A DNA stretch of 64,000 nucleotides, from assembly GCF_900156255.1 (NCBI RefSeq), contig NZ_FTMK01000005.1, positions 102,027 to 166,026 of the forward strand, in the 5' to 3' direction. This document shows, piece by piece, positions 27,969-37,710 of this stretch. The notes beneath the pieces were generated by a model. The model had not been told where the DNA came from. It saw only the letters and a program-made list of their open reading frames with translations, and did not search any database. Both the position numbers and the translations under genes were made by a program. This DNA is from Paracoccus thiocyanatus. Lineage in GTDB: Bacteria; Pseudomonadota; Alphaproteobacteria; Rhodobacterales; Rhodobacteraceae. Every line of letters begins with the position of its first letter. The stretch's first letter is position 1.

Positions 27969-28396
27969 GCCGGATCCTCCGCATCGCGGATGCGGCCGCG
28001 CATCGCCTTTACCGTGCCGCGCTGGGTCTTGGCGGCCAGCCTGCGGCGCTGGCTGCCCAGCGTCGGCCGGGTGGCGATGCGCTTGCGCGGCGCCACCAGC
28101 GCCTGGCGGATCAGCTCGGCCAGCCGCTCGCGCGCGATTTCGCGGTTGCGGGCCTGGCTGCGGGTTTCCTCGGCCCGGATCAGCAGGGCGCCGTCCTGGG
28201 TCCAGCGCCGCCCCGCCAGCCGCTTCAGCCGCGCCTTGACCGGCGGGGCCAGATGCGGCGACCGCTCGGCCTCGAAGCGCAGCTCGACCGCCGTCTCGAC
28301 CTTGTTCACGTTCTGCCCGCCCGGTCCCTGTGACCGGGTGAACTGTTCGGACAATTCCCATTCCTCGATGGCGATCTGGTCGGTGATCTGAAGCAT
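27965..28396 (-). CDS. arfB: Peptidyl-tRNA hydrolase ArfB (ribosome rescue)
   Basis: A 143-residue release-factor-like protein that frees stalled ribosomes without a stop codon. The catalytic GGQ loop lies in RSQGPGGQNVNKV. The protein ends in a basic tail (RKRIATRPTLGSQRRRLAAK and on) that inserts into the empty mRNA channel. The start at 28396 is chosen from the family start LQITDQIAIEEWELSEQF. It is the first gene of the arfB-Nudix-pit run and lies 2 kb upstream of smpB, the other rescue factor in the window. Confidence 0.93.
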   Translation of the reverse strand: MLQITDQIAIEEWELSEQFTRSQGPGGQNVNKVETAVELRFEAERSPHLAPPVKARLKRLAGRRWTQDGALLIRAEETRSQARNREIARERLAELIRQALVAPRKRIATRPTLGSQRRRLAAKTQRGTVKAMRGRIRDAEDPA

Positions 28397-28462
28397 GCAG
28401 CGAATATGTCGCAAATCCCCGCCAATAAAAGGCCAAGCCGGCCATAGCCCGCGCAAATAGCG

Positions 28463-30514
28463 TCAGTGCAGCCGGATTGCCGCAGTCGCCGAGGCACCCA
28501 GGGCGTCAAGCACCGTCACTTCGGCAAAGCCCGGACCGGGATGGGGCAGGCTGGCCACCGGCTGCGGCCGGGCGATGGCGACAGGCGCGCCGTTCACCAG
28601 AAAGGTCCATGGCCCGCGCCCGCCCCGCGCCTTGGCGGCCAAGGCGCCCTGGGCGTCGATCTCGGCCCCGTCGGGCGGATAGGTCAGGCGCAGCGCATCC
28701 GGCGCGGCCGGGCCGGAGGCGGCGGCGCTGGCCTCGCCCGGCGCGGAAAAGCGGCGCAGGGCCAAAGGCAGGGCGCTGTTGGGCACGGTCAGCGCCTGCG
28801 GCGGCGGCGGCGCCAGCGCCACCCCCGGCAGCGCGTCGAACAGGTCGAACAGCACCGGCGCGGCCAGATCGCCGCCAAAGGCGCCGGGCACGGGCGTGCC
28901 GTCCGGTCGCCCCAGCCAGACCGCCCCCACATGCGCGCCGTCATAGCCCACCGCCAGCGCATCGCGATGCCCATATGAGGTCCCGGTCTTATAGGCCAGC
29001 GGCCGCAGCCGGGCGCCCTGCGGGGCGGGGTTCTGGGCCAGGATATGCCCGACCTGCCAGGCGGCGACCGGGCCGAACATCGCCGCCGCCCGTTCCTCGC
29101 TGCCCCCCGGCAGGGCCGAAAGCGTGACCCCGCGCCCACCGCGGGCCAGGGCGGCATAGCCTTGGGCCAACCCCTCCAGTGTCACGCCCGTGCCGCCCAG
29201 CACCACCGCCAGGCCGGGCGCGTCGCCCGGCAGGCGCAGGTCCATCCCGCCGCGGCGCAGCGCCTGGGCGATGCGGTTCGGCCCCACGGCCTCGGCCAGC
29301 TTCACCACCGGGATGTTCAGCGACCAGATCAGCGCGTTGCGCAGGCTGACGGTGCCGCGGAAATGATGGTCGAAATTCTGCGGCTGCCAGCGGCCGAACA
29401 CGGCCGGCCTGTCCTCGATCAGCGTCTCGGGATGGGCCAGACCGTCGTCGAAGGCCAGCCCATAGACGAACGGCTTCAACGTCGATCCGGGGCTGCGCCA
29501 GGCCCGCGCCATGTCCACGAAACCGGCCGATGCGCCGTCGGTCCAATCGGCGGCGCCGACCTCGGCCAGGATCTCGCCGGTGCGGTGATCGGCCAGCACC
29601 ACGGCGGCAGACAGCCGCCGCCCGGCGCCTTGCACGGCGCGCGCAGCCAGCGCCTCGGCCCGGCGTTGCAGGCGCGGGTCGATGGTGGTCTCGATCCGCA
29701 GGGCGCCGGGGTGTTCGCGCATCAGCCGCGCGGCCAGCAGCGGCGCCAGCGCCGGAAAGGCGCGCCGCACCCGCGGCACCGGCTCGGCCATCGCGGCCCG
29801 CGCATCGGCGGCCGAGATCAGCCCGGCCCGCGCCGCGCGCGCCAGCACCCGGTCGCGCGCCAGCTTGGCCGCCATTGGAAAGCGATCCGGCCGCCGCGTC
29901 TCGGGCGATTGCGGCAGCGCGACCAGCAGCGCGGCCTGGGCCGGCGACAGCCGCCGCGGTTCCTTGCCGAACCATTGCAGGCTTGCTGCCCGAATGCCCT
30001 CGACATTGGCGCCATAGGGGGCAAGGCGCAGATAAAGCGCCATGATCTTTGGCTTTTCCAGCCGCCGTTCCAGCGCCAGGGCCAGCCGCATCTGCCGCAG
30101 CTTGCCGGCCCATTGGCCGGTCGGCCCCGCCTCGACCAGGCGGGCGACCTGCATGGTCAGGGTCGAGCCGCCCGAAACCACCCGCCCATGCCGCAGCGCC
30201 TGCCGGCCCGCGCGCAACAAGGCCCAGGCGTCGACGCCGCCATGGTCCTGAAAGCGCCGGTCCTCCCATAGCAGCAGCATATCCACGAACAACGAATCGA
30301 CCGGCCCCGCATCCAGCCGCCAGCGCCCGTCCGCGACCTGGAAGGCGCGCAAAAGCGAACCGTCGCGCGCCACCACCTCGACCCCCACCGGCACGTCCAG
30401 CCGGGGCAGGGCGGTGGCATCGACCCAATCGTCAAGCCGGTCCCGCAGCCCCGCCCCGATCCCCAGGACCAGGACGGCAGCCATCAGCGACAGGGCAAGG
30501 CGGCGCGCTCTCAT
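28463..30514 (-). CDS. pbpC: Penicillin-binding protein 1C
   Basis: A 683-residue bifunctional peptidoglycan synthase anchored by an N-terminal helix (LALSLMAAVLVLGIGAGL). The GT51 glycosyltransferase domain shows EDRRFQDHGGVDAWALLRA and GGSTLTMQ. The transpeptidase domain shows SPGSTLKPFVYG (active-site Ser/Lys), SLN and KTGTSYGHRDA. A C-terminal BiPBP_C domain of about 90 residues ends the protein. No alpha-2-macroglobulin gene, the usual pbpC partner, lies next to it. Confidence 0.94.
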   Translation of the reverse strand: MRARRLALSLMAAVLVLGIGAGLRDRLDDWVDATALPRLDVPVGVEVVARDGSLLRAFQVADGRWRLDAGPVDSLFVDMLLLWEDRRFQDHGGVDAWALLRAGRQALRHGRVVSGGSTLTMQVARLVEAGPTGQWAGKLRQMRLALALERRLEKPKIMALYLRLAPYGANVEGIRAASLQWFGKEPRRLSPAQAALLVALPQSPETRRPDRFPMAAKLARDRVLARAARAGLISAADARAAMAEPVPRVRRAFPALAPLLAARLMREHPGALRIETTIDPRLQRRAEALAARAVQGAGRRLSAAVVLADHRTGEILAEVGAADWTDGASAGFVDMARAWRSPGSTLKPFVYGLAFDDGLAHPETLIEDRPAVFGRWQPQNFDHHFRGTVSLRNALIWSLNIPVVKLAEAVGPNRIAQALRRGGMDLRLPGDAPGLAVVLGGTGVTLEGLAQGYAALARGGRGVTLSALPGGSEERAAAMFGPVAAWQVGHILAQNPAPQGARLRPLAYKTGTSYGHRDALAVGYDGAHVGAVWLGRPDGTPVPGAFGGDLAAPVLFDLFDALPGVALAPPPPQALTVPNSALPLALRRFSAPGEASAAASGPAAPDALRLTYPPDGAEIDAQGALAAKARGGRGPWTFLVNGAPVAIARPQPVASLPHPGPGFAEVTVLDALGASATAAIRLH

Positions 30515-30605
30515 GACCCATCAATACGCCAGCCGCGAAGGATAGAGAACGCGGCTTCTTCGTTCCCCAGATACCCCGGCACCGGCGACGCAGGCCCAAG
30601 GCCCG

Positions 30606-30629
30606 CTTTCACCGTTTTCCAAATACTCC
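30606..30629 (+). repeat. Dispersed 3'-intergenic element, copy 2
   Basis: Identical over 24 bp to copy 1 (CTTTCACC + GTTTTCCAAATACTCC). It lies 20 bp beyond the stop of the DUF697 gene, in the opposite orientation to that gene. A degenerate partial copy (AGATACCCCGGCACCGGCG) lies about 45 bp to the left. Confidence 0.8.
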
Positions 30630-30649
30630 TGCACCGGCGCATCCCGGAC

Positions 30650-31828
30650 CTACTTCGCCTCTTCCTCGCCGAAAAGCCCCTTCAGCCCGCGCGCGATCAG
30701 GTTGCCCACGCGCGGCCGCGGCTGGTGGATAAAGGGCAGCGGCCGGCAGACCTCCATTGCCGCGATGCCGACGCGGGCGGTCAGGGCGCCGTTCACCACC
30801 CCCTCGCCGAAGCGGCGCGAGACCTTGGCCAGAAGCCCGCCCCCGGCGACGGTGTGGATCAGGTCGTCGCCGGCGGCGACCGCGCCGGTGGCGATCAGAT
30901 GCGTCATCACCGTGCGCGCCAGCCGCCAGCCGCCGACGGCGCCGGCGCGGCCGCCATAGATCTCGGCCATGCGGCGGATCATCCGCAGGTTCGCGGCCAG
31001 CGCCGCGATGACGTCGACCAGGGCCAGCGGGATCAGCGCGGTGGCGGCGGCGACGGTGCGGGCGGCGGCCTCGATCTCGCGCCGGGCCTCAAGGTCCAGG
31101 GCCGCCAGCAACTCGGTCTCGGCCAGGGCGATCAGCGTCTGGGCATCATAGGCATCGGGTTTGCGCTCGCGCAGGCGCGTGAGGCCCCATTCCAGCTCGG
31201 GCCGGGCGCGATAGAGGCTCTCCATCCGCGCCACCACCTGCTGCGCCGCCCCAAGGTCGCTGGACGCCAGCGCCGCCCCGGCGTCGAGGCTGATGCCGTC
31301 GATGGCGGCAAAGCGCGACCAGGCCCGGTATTCGCGCCAGGCCATCCCCAGGGCGGCCAGGCAGAACAGCACCATCAGCGCGATGCCGATCCAGCCCAGC
31401 AGCGGATAGCTGTTCAGCAGGTCGGTCAGATAGCGCAGCGCCGCCACCGACAGCAAAAAGGTGAACAGCGCCACGCCGCTATTGATGAAGAACCGCGTCA
31501 GCCGCGACGGCCCGCGCCCGACCAGCCGCGCGACAAGCTGCATGGTGCGCGGCTGCGGCAGGGGCAGGGCACCCCCGCCGTCGATCATCGGCGCGTCGGC
31601 GGGCGAGGGCGCGGGTTCGCCCTCGCGCCATTCGGCCCGCGGCGCCTTGCGGTCGCGCTGGTCGGGGCGGGTCGGGGCCGCGGCCAAGGGATCGGGCCGC
31701 GCCGATCCGCCGGGGGGACTCGGGGCGGCGCCCGATGCCGGCGCGGGGCTGGCGGCCGCGGCCTGGTCGCCCTGCGCCTCGCCCAGTTCCAGCAGCACCG
31801 GGCCGCGGCGTTTCGGGGGTTCAGCCAT
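30650..31828 (-). CDS. YcjF/TIGR01620-type membrane protein (DUF697)
   Basis: A 392-residue protein with a Pro/Ala-rich N terminus of about 110 residues, two membrane helices (FINSGVALFTFLLSVAALRY; LLGWIGIALMVLFCLAALGM), a helical linker and a C-terminal DUF697 domain (TALIPLALVDVIAALAANLR). Neighbouring YcjX makes assignment to the YcjF/TIGR01620 family firm. In enterobacteria ycjXF belongs to the envelope-stress regulon; the molecular role is unknown. GGAGGG precedes the start. The gap to ycjX is 9 bp. Confidence 0.88.
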   Translation of the reverse strand: MAEPPKRRGPVLLELGEAQGDQAAAASPAPASGAAPSPPGGSARPDPLAAAPTRPDQRDRKAPRAEWREGEPAPSPADAPMIDGGGALPLPQPRTMQLVARLVGRGPSRLTRFFINSGVALFTFLLSVAALRYLTDLLNSYPLLGWIGIALMVLFCLAALGMAWREYRAWSRFAAIDGISLDAGAALASSDLGAAQQVVARMESLYRARPELEWGLTRLRERKPDAYDAQTLIALAETELLAALDLEARREIEAAARTVAAATALIPLALVDVIAALAANLRMIRRMAEIYGGRAGAVGGWRLARTVMTHLIATGAVAAGDDLIHTVAGGGLLAKVSRRFGEGVVNGALTARVGIAAMEVCRPLPFIHQPRPRVGNLIARGLKGLFGEEEAK

Positions 31829-31837
31829 GGCGCCCTC

Positions 31838-33205
31838 CTACAGCCTGTCGCCGATCAGGAACTCGGCCGCGCGGTCCAGCCGGATATGCGGCGGCCCGTC
31901 GCCCGGCCGCAACGTGCCCGGCGCCGGGGCGAAATTCATGATCGCATAATCGCCGTCCAGCCAGCGTGCCGCGCCCTGGCTTGCCGGCACCAGCAGTTCG
32001 GCCGGGTTGGCCGGCAACTCGCCCGGATAAAAGGCCGCCTGCCGCCCGTCCATCAGCGTGCCGCGCACGGCGGGCAGTTCCTCGCCGTCCTGGCGGATCA
32101 CCTCTTCGGTGGTGGTGCGCAGCGAGGCGATGGCCATGGCCTCGGTCCGCGCGCCGGAAAAATCGGCGCGGTCGCGCGCCTCGCGCAGCATGGCGGCGGT
32201 GATCGCGGTCAGGCGGGGGTGCTGGATGTGGTGCAGGTGGTCGGCCTTGGTCGCGGCAAACAGGATGCGCCCCACCCGGCGCGAGCCCAGAAGCTGCGCC
32301 AGCCAGCCCGCCCGGCCGGGGCGAAAGGCGGTCAGGATGTCGGCCATGGCGCGGCGCATGTCCTCGACCGCCGGCGGGCCGGCATGGATGGCGCCCAGCA
32401 CGTCCATCAGCACCACCTGCCGGTCGATGCGGGCGAAATGGTCGCGGAAGAACGGCTTCACGACCCGCGCCTTGTAGGCGCCGAAGCGACGCGCGAATTC
32501 GCGCCCAAGGGGCGTCGCCCGCATCTCATGCGGCAAGGGCGTGAAGGTCAGCGCCGGCGAGCCCTCCAGTTCCCCCGGCATCAGGAAGCGGCCGGGGGTG
32601 CAATCCGACCAGCCCGCCTCGCGCGCCAGGTGCAGGTGGCTTGTATAGGCCGCGGCCAGCGCCTGCGCGGCAGCCTCGTCAAAGCGCCCCGGATCGGTGG
32701 CGGCCAGCGCGGCGCGGAACGCCTCGGCCCCCGGACGGACGGCCATGCGGTCCAGCACCTCTTGCGACCATTGGTCGAAATCCTTGTCCATCAGCCGCAG
32801 GTCCAGAAGCCACTCGCCCGGATAGTCGACGATATCCAGATGCAGCACCTGCTGGCCGCGCCAGCCGGCGATCAGTCCGCGCGGCTGGATGCGCAGCGAC
32901 AGGCGCAGCTGGCTGACATGGCGCGTGCCCTCGGGCCAATGCGGGTCGGGGCCGGTCATCGCCGCCAGGTGGCGTTCGTAATCGAATCGCGGCACGGTAT
33001 CGTCGGGCTGCGGCTGCAACCAGGCGGCTTTCAGCGAGCCGTCGGCGGCCGCCCGCAGCGCCGCCATGCGCCCGCGGTCCAGCAGATTCGCCACCAGCGA
33101 GGTGATGAACACGGTCTTGCCGGCCCGCGACAGCCCCGTCACCCCCAGCCGGATCACCGGGTCGGACATGCCCAGGCCCTGCATCAGATCGTCGGCGATA
33201 CCCAT
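31838..33205 (-). CDS. ycjX: YcjX family P-loop GTPase-like protein
   Basis: A 455-residue P-loop NTPase. Walker A is GLSRAGKTVFITSLVANLL near residue 23, Walker B lies in LDIVDYPGEWLLDL, and the family-specific YPGEWLLDLRLMDKDF block is intact. A late AATKADHLHHIQHPRL resembles the TKxD guanine-specificity motif. The start at 33205 has GAGGGA upstream. It is followed by the DUF697 gene 9 bp later, the arrangement known from enterobacterial ycjX-ycjF. It is divergent from hrpB over about 100 bp. Confidence 0.92.
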   Translation of the reverse strand: MGIADDLMQGLGMSDPVIRLGVTGLSRAGKTVFITSLVANLLDRGRMAALRAAADGSLKAAWLQPQPDDTVPRFDYERHLAAMTGPDPHWPEGTRHVSQLRLSLRIQPRGLIAGWRGQQVLHLDIVDYPGEWLLDLRLMDKDFDQWSQEVLDRMAVRPGAEAFRAALAATDPGRFDEAAAQALAAAYTSHLHLAREAGWSDCTPGRFLMPGELEGSPALTFTPLPHEMRATPLGREFARRFGAYKARVVKPFFRDHFARIDRQVVLMDVLGAIHAGPPAVEDMRRAMADILTAFRPGRAGWLAQLLGSRRVGRILFAATKADHLHHIQHPRLTAITAAMLREARDRADFSGARTEAMAIASLRTTTEEVIRQDGEELPAVRGTLMDGRQAAFYPGELPANPAELLVPASQGAARWLDGDYAIMNFAPAPGTLRPGDGPPHIRLDRAAEFLIGDRL

Positions 33206-33303
33206 TCCGTCCCTCGCTTTGGCCGGGTCAAGATAGGCAGGCCGGCGGCGGATGTGTAGGGGCAGGTCTTTTCGCCTGGGCGACGCTTTGCCATAAGGCG
33301 GGA

Positions 33304-35715
33304 ATGCAACTGCCCATCGACGCCGTATTGCCTGACCTGACCGCCGCGCTGGCCGCCCATGGCCGCGCGGTGCTGATGGCGCCGCCGGGGGCGGGCAAGA
33401 CCACGCGCGTGCCCCTGGCGCTGTTGCCCGCCATCCCCGGCCGCATCCTGATGCTGGAGCCGCGCCGCCTGGCCGCCCGCGCCGCGGCCGAGCGCATGGC
33501 CCAGACGCTGGACGAGCCGCTGGGCCGCACCGTCGGCTATCGCATCCGCGGCGAGGCGGTGGCGGGCGCCCGCATCGAGGTCGTGACCGAGGGCATCCTG
33601 ACCCGGATGATCCAGTCCGACCCCGAGCTTGCGGGCATCGGCTGCGTGATCTTCGACGAATTCCACGAACGCAGCCTGAATGCCGACCTGGGCCTGGCCC
33701 TGGCATGGGAGGCGCGGCAGGCGCTGCGCCCCGACCTGGCGCTGCTGGTGATGTCGGCGACGCTGGATGCCGAGCCGGTCGCGGCGCTGATGGACGCGGC
33801 GCCGGTCATCCGCTCCGAAGGCCGGGCCTTTCCGGTCGAGACGCGCTGGCTGCCCCGTCCGCTGCCCGCAGGCAGCCGGCTGGTCCCCGAGGCGGCGCGG
33901 CTGATCGCGGATGCCGAGGCGGCGACCCGCGACATCGGCGGCACCATCCTGGCCTTCCTGCCCGGCGAGGGCGAGATCCGTCGGGTGCAGGCCATGCTGG
34001 ACGTCCCGGCCGAGGTGCTGCCGCTTTACGGCGCCATGGATTTCAAGGCGCAGCGCGCGGCCCTGCAACCCCAGGGCGGCGGGCGGCGGCGGATCGTGCT
34101 GGCGACCGCGATCGCGGAAACCTCGCTGACCATTCCCGACGTGAAGGTGGTGGTCGATGCCGGCCGGGCGCAGCGGGCGCGCTTCGATCCCGGCTCGGGC
34201 ATGTCGCGGCTGGTGACGGAACGCGTCAGCCGCGCCGAGGCAGAACAGCGCCGCGGCCGCGCCGGCCGGGTCGCGCCGGGCCTCTGCTACCGGATGTGGG
34301 CGCGGGCCGAGGAAGGCGCGCTGCCCGCATTCGCCCCGCCGGAAATCGCCGTGGCCGACCTGGCGGGCCTGGCGCTGGAACTGGCGATCTGGGGTTCGGA
34401 CGGGCGCGACCTGGCCTTCCTGACCGCGCCGCCCGAGGCCGCGCTGGCCGAGGCGCGGGCGCTTCTGCGCGATCTCGGCGCGCTGGACCGCGAGAATCGC
34501 ATTACCGACCACGGCCGGCGCCTGGCGCCGCTGCCGCTGCATCCGCGGCTGGCGCATATGCTGGTCACCGCCGGGCGCGATGCCGCCGACTTGGCGGCGC
34601 TGATGGCCGAACGCGATCCGCTGACCGGCGCGCCCGCCGACCTGGCCCTGCGCCTGGCGGCGATCCGCGACCTGCGCGCCTATCAGGACCGGCACCCCTG
34701 GCCGGCCAACCCCGGCACGCTGCATCGCATCCGCGACGAGGCCAAGCGCCTGCGCCGCATGGCGGGCGAGGGCGCGGGCCTCTCGCCCGGCGCCATGGCG
34801 GCGCTGGCCTATCCCGACCGCATCGGGCAGCGCCGCAAGGGCGAGCAGCCGCGCTATGTGCTGTCGGGCGGCAAGGGCGCCGCGCTGCCCGAAGGCGACG
34901 CGCTGGCGGCGCAGCGGCTGATCGTCGCCACCGACCTCGACGGCGACACGCGAGAGGCGCGCATCCGCATGGCCACCCCCGTGACCGAGGAAGAGATCCG
35001 CGCCCTGTTCCCCACCCGCATCGAGACCGCCGAACTGGTGGAATGGTCGCGGCGCGAAAACCGCATCCTGGCCCGCCGCCAGGAACGCTTCGGCGCGCTG
35101 GTGCTGGCCGACCGGACGCTGGACGATCCCGACCCGCAGGCGCTGGCCCGCGCCGCATTCGAGGGGCTGCGCGCGAACGGGCTGACATGGAGCCCCGGCG
35201 CCGCCCGGCTGCGGGCGCGGATCGCGCTGCTCCCGGAACTCGGCCCGGTCGATGACGACAGCCTGCTGGCCGATCCCGACTGGCTGCTGCCTTACCTGGG
35301 CAAGATGCGGACGCTTGCCGACCTGCGCGGACCGGACCTGGCCCAGGCGCTCAAGTCGCGCATCGGCTGGGACGGCCAGCGCCGGCTGGACCAGGCGGCG
35401 CCGGCGCATTTCGTCACGCCGCTCGGCCGCAAGGTGCCCATCGACTACGACCACGAAACCCCCTCGGTCGAATTGAAGCTGCAAGAGCTCTTCGGCCTTG
35501 CCCGCCACCCGATGGTCGGCAACCGGCCGCTGCGCATCACCATGCTGTCGCCCGGCGGCAAGCCCGTCGCGGTGACGACCGACCTGCCCGGCTTCTGGGC
35601 CGGCGGCTATTGCGATGTCAGAAAGGACATGCGCGGCCGCTATCCGCGCCATCCCTGGCCGGAAAACCCGGCCCAGGCCGACCCGACCACCCGCGCCAAG
35701 CCGCGCGGCACCTGA
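33304..35715 (+). CDS. hrpB: ATP-dependent helicase HrpB
   Basis: An 803-residue DEAH-type helicase. Motif I is MAPPGAGKTTRVPLALL (about 26-41), motif II is FDEFHERSLNADLGL, motif III is VMSATLD, and motif VI is [18 protein letters not shown]. The C-terminal domain with the HrpB signature (LPELGPVDDDSLL..., ATYPRHPWPE-type end RGRYPRHPWPENP) confirms the subfamily. The in vivo RNA substrate in bacteria is unclear. A dispersed-element copy starts 4 bp after its stop. Confidence 0.95.
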   Translation: MQLPIDAVLPDLTAALAAHGRAVLMAPPGAGKTTRVPLALLPAIPGRILMLEPRRLAARAAAERMAQTLDEPLGRTVGYRIRGEAVAGARIEVVTEGILTRMIQSDPELAGIGCVIFDEFHERSLNADLGLALAWEARQALRPDLALLVMSATLDAEPVAALMDAAPVIRSEGRAFPVETRWLPRPLPAGSRLVPEAARLIADAEAATRDIGGTILAFLPGEGEIRRVQAMLDVPAEVLPLYGAMDFKAQRAALQPQGGGRRRIVLATAIAETSLTIPDVKVVVDAGRAQRARFDPGSGMSRLVTERVSRAEAEQRRGRAGRVAPGLCYRMWARAEEGALPAFAPPEIAVADLAGLALELAIWGSDGRDLAFLTAPPEAALAEARALLRDLGALDRENRITDHGRRLAPLPLHPRLAHMLVTAGRDAADLAALMAERDPLTGAPADLALRLAAIRDLRAYQDRHPWPANPGTLHRIRDEAKRLRRMAGEGAGLSPGAMAALAYPDRIGQRRKGEQPRYVLSGGKGAALPEGDALAAQRLIVATDLDGDTREARIRMATPVTEEEIRALFPTRIETAELVEWSRRENRILARRQERFGALVLADRTLDDPDPQALARAAFEGLRANGLTWSPGAARLRARIALLPELGPVDDDSLLADPDWLLPYLGKMRTLADLRGPDLAQALKSRIGWDGQRRLDQAAPAHFVTPLGRKVPIDYDHETPSVELKLQELFGLARHPMVGNRPLRITMLSPGGKPVAVTTDLPGFWAGGYCDVRKDMRGRYPRHPWPENPAQADPTTRAKPRGT

Positions 35716-35890
35716 CCATTTCACCGTTTCCCAAATACTCCGGCAACCGCGCAATCTGGACCGGCCGCCGCCGCCCAAGCCGCAAGGCCGGCACGATCAT
35801 CGCCCCGCCGATCAGCCAGGCGATGCCCCAAAACCCCGCCGCCGGCATCAGCGCCAGCAAAACGCCGCGAACCATCAGCAGCAACCGCAA
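35716..35890 (-). CDS. Doubtful small hydrophobic reading frame 3' of fmt
   Basis: From TTG at 35890 (or ATG at 35875) a frame encodes a hydrophobic stretch MVRGVLLALMPAAGFWGIAW, then LIGGAMIVPALRLGRRR, resembling a one- or two-helix membrane protein. It has no stop before running antisense into hrpB (stop at 35618) and reads through the dispersed element. No ribosome-binding site is clear. It may be a remnant or chance; coordinates are limited to the intergenic part. Confidence 0.22.
35719..35741 (+). repeat. Dispersed 3'-intergenic element, copy 3
   Basis: TTTCACCGTTTCCCAAATAC followed by TCC, one substitution from the other copies. It lies 4 bp after the hrpB stop, in the gap between convergent hrpB and fmt. 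Confidence 0.78.
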
Positions 35891-35911
35891 CCTGCGGCGG
35901 ATCTGCTACAA

Positions 35912-36805
35912 TCAGCCCAGCCGCTCGGGCAGGGCCATGCCGCGCAGCACCTCGGCCGCCGGCATCGGGCGCTTGCCCTCGCGCTGCGCCTCCAGAACCT
36001 CGACGGCGCCATCGCCGCAGGCGATGGTAAAGCCCGCCAGCACCCGGCCCGGCGCGCCCGAACCGGCGGCCGGGCGCGAGCGTAGCAGCTTCACCCGCTC
36101 GTCCCCGATCAGGCACCAGGCGCCGGGAAAGGGCGACAGGCCGCGGATCTGCCGGTCCACGGCTGCGGCCGGCCGGCTCCAGTCGATCCGCGCCTCGGCC
36201 TTGTCGATCTTCTGGGCATAGGTCACGCCCTCGGCCGGTTGCGGCCGGGCGGGCAGGGGCAGGCGGTGCAAGGTCTCGACGATCAGCGCCGCGCCCATCT
36301 CGGCCAGCCGGTCGTGCAGCGCGGCGGTGGTATCCTCGGGGCCGATGGCGGTGCGCGCCTCGGCCAGGACCGGGCCGGTATCCAGCCCCGCCTCCATCTG
36401 CATGATGGCGACGCCGGTTTCCGCGTCGCCGGCCAGGATCGCCCGATGGATCGGCGCCGCCCCCCGCCAGCGCGGCAGAAGCGAGGCGTGGATGTTCAGG
36501 CAGCCGAAGTGCGGCGCCGCAAGCACCGGCGGCGGCAGGATCAGCCCATAGGCCGCCACCACCGCCACGTCGGCGGCAAGGGCGGCGAAATCCGCCTGGT
36601 CCTGCGGCGCTTTCAGCCGCTCGGGCGTGCGGACGGGCAGGCCCAGCTCCTCGGCGGCACGATGGATGGGTGAGGGGCGGGGCTTCTGCCCGCGCCCGGC
36701 CGCGCGCGGCGGCTGGGAATAGACCGCGACGACCTGGTGCCGCGCCGCGATGGCCCGCAGCGCCGGGACCGAGAAATCGGGTGTGCCCATGAAGATGACG
36801 CGCAT
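35912..36805 (-). CDS. fmt: Methionyl-tRNA formyltransferase
   Basis: Formylates initiator Met-tRNA for translation start. It has 297 residues beginning [16 protein letters not shown]. The catalytic block [20 protein letters not shown] includes the conserved Asn and His, and [13 protein letters not shown] follows; the C-terminal OB-like tRNA-binding domain is complete. GGAGG precedes the start at 36805. A deformylase-like gene lies 3 kb further along the same strand, separated by two hydrolases. Confidence 0.96.
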   Translation of the reverse strand: MRVIFMGTPDFSVPALRAIAARHQVVAVYSQPPRAAGRGQKPRPSPIHRAAEELGLPVRTPERLKAPQDQADFAALAADVAVVAAYGLILPPPVLAAPHFGCLNIHASLLPRWRGAAPIHRAILAGDAETGVAIMQMEAGLDTGPVLAEARTAIGPEDTTAALHDRLAEMGAALIVETLHRLPLPARPQPAEGVTYAQKIDKAEARIDWSRPAAAVDRQIRGLSPFPGAWCLIGDERVKLLRSRPAAGSGAPGRVLAGFTIACGDGAVEVLEAQREGKRPMPAAEVLRGMALPERLG

Positions 36806-36831
36806 CGCTGCCCTCCGTTGTCCTTGCGGTC

Positions 36832-37710
36832 TCATATCCTGCCCGGCCGCGGGGAAAAACCCAGCATGAAGCTGCGGATGTCGCGGGTGGCCCGCGCCCG
36901 CGCCTGCGCGTCGAACTCCAGCGGCGACAGCAAGGACCGTTCGCGCTGGTCGAAACCGTGATTGATGCCGGGATAGGTGGTGACGGCCAGATGCGCGCCC
37001 TGCGCGACCAGATCCTTGGCCATCTGCCGGCAATCGGCGGAATCGGTGATCGAATCCAGCTCGGCCAGCAACATCAGCCCCCGCACATGGCCGGGCCAGG
37101 GCCCGCCTGCCGCGCCGTTCAGCAACCCGCAATAGGGATACAGCAGCACCACCGGCCCAAGCTGCGCCGCCAGGCTGCCCGGCGGCGCAGGCCAGGCGGT
37201 CAGGCCGGGCGGCGGCTCAGCCCCGCCCAACTGGCGCAGCAGCTCCATCACCGTCCAGCCGCCATGCGAGGCGCCAAGCAGCGCCACGTCCGCGCCGTCG
37301 ATGCCCGGCATGTCGCGCAGCGCCGCCAGCGCCACGGCCAGGTCGCCCGCGCGTTCGGCCCCCGGCAGCACCTGCCCGGCGCAGATCGCGCGCCAGGTCT
37401 GCGCCTTGTCCAGCAGCCGCGGCGCGTGGCTGTCCAGGATCAGCGCCGCCCGGCCCATGGCCAGGAACTGCCGCGCCCAATGGTCCATGTTGTCATGCAC
37501 CCCGTCGCAGCCCGACAGCAGCACCGCGGCGGGATGCGGGCCGGGACCATCGGGGCGCAGGATGCGCCAATGCGGCTTTAGCCGGGTCAGGCGTTCGGCC
37601 GGTGTCTCGGTCGCGGGCTGCCAGCCGGCATAGTTGCGCGCCGTGTTCAGCCCCAGCGCCAGGGCCGCCAGCCCCAGCAGCGCCAGCACCAGGATCAGCC
37701 GTTTGCGCAT
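36832..37710 (-). CDS. Secreted or anchored alpha/beta hydrolase (dienelactone-hydrolase-like)
   Basis: A 292-residue protein with an N-terminal hydrophobic signal or anchor ([20 protein letters not shown]). The hydrolase fold shows [20 protein letters not shown] (oxyanion region), the nucleophile elbow [14 protein letters not shown] with Ser in GASHGG, an Asp in [13 protein letters not shown] and a late [10 protein letters not shown] with the catalytic His. The pattern fits the dienelactone hydrolase family. The substrate is unknown. Its start overlaps the end of the next upstream hydrolase gene by 16 bp. Confidence 0.82.
   Translation of the reverse strand: MRKRLILVLALLGLAALALGLNTARNYAGWQPATETPAERLTRLKPHWRILRPDGPGPHPAAVLLSGCDGVHDNMDHWARQFLAMGRAALILDSHAPRLLDKAQTWRAICAGQVLPGAERAGDLAVALAALRDMPGIDGADVALLGASHGGWTVMELLRQLGGAEPPPGLTAWPAPPGSLAAQLGPVVLLYPYCGLLNGAAGGPWPGHVRGLMLLAELDSITDSADCRQMAKDLVAQGAHLAVTTYPGINHGFDQRERSLLSPLEFDAQARARATRDIRSFMLGFSPRPGRI

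Noticed and set aside
30725..33259. Long plus-strand open frame opposite the DUF697 and ycjX genes
   Set aside because: Composition is typical of a shadow frame and it spans two recognised genes on the other strand; no ribosome-binding site or domain.
33184..35778. Long minus-strand open frame (over 800 codons) opposite hrpB
   Set aside because: Low-complexity His/Arg/Gln/Gly composition typical of antisense frames in GC-rich DNA. hrpB on the plus strand has every helicase motif.
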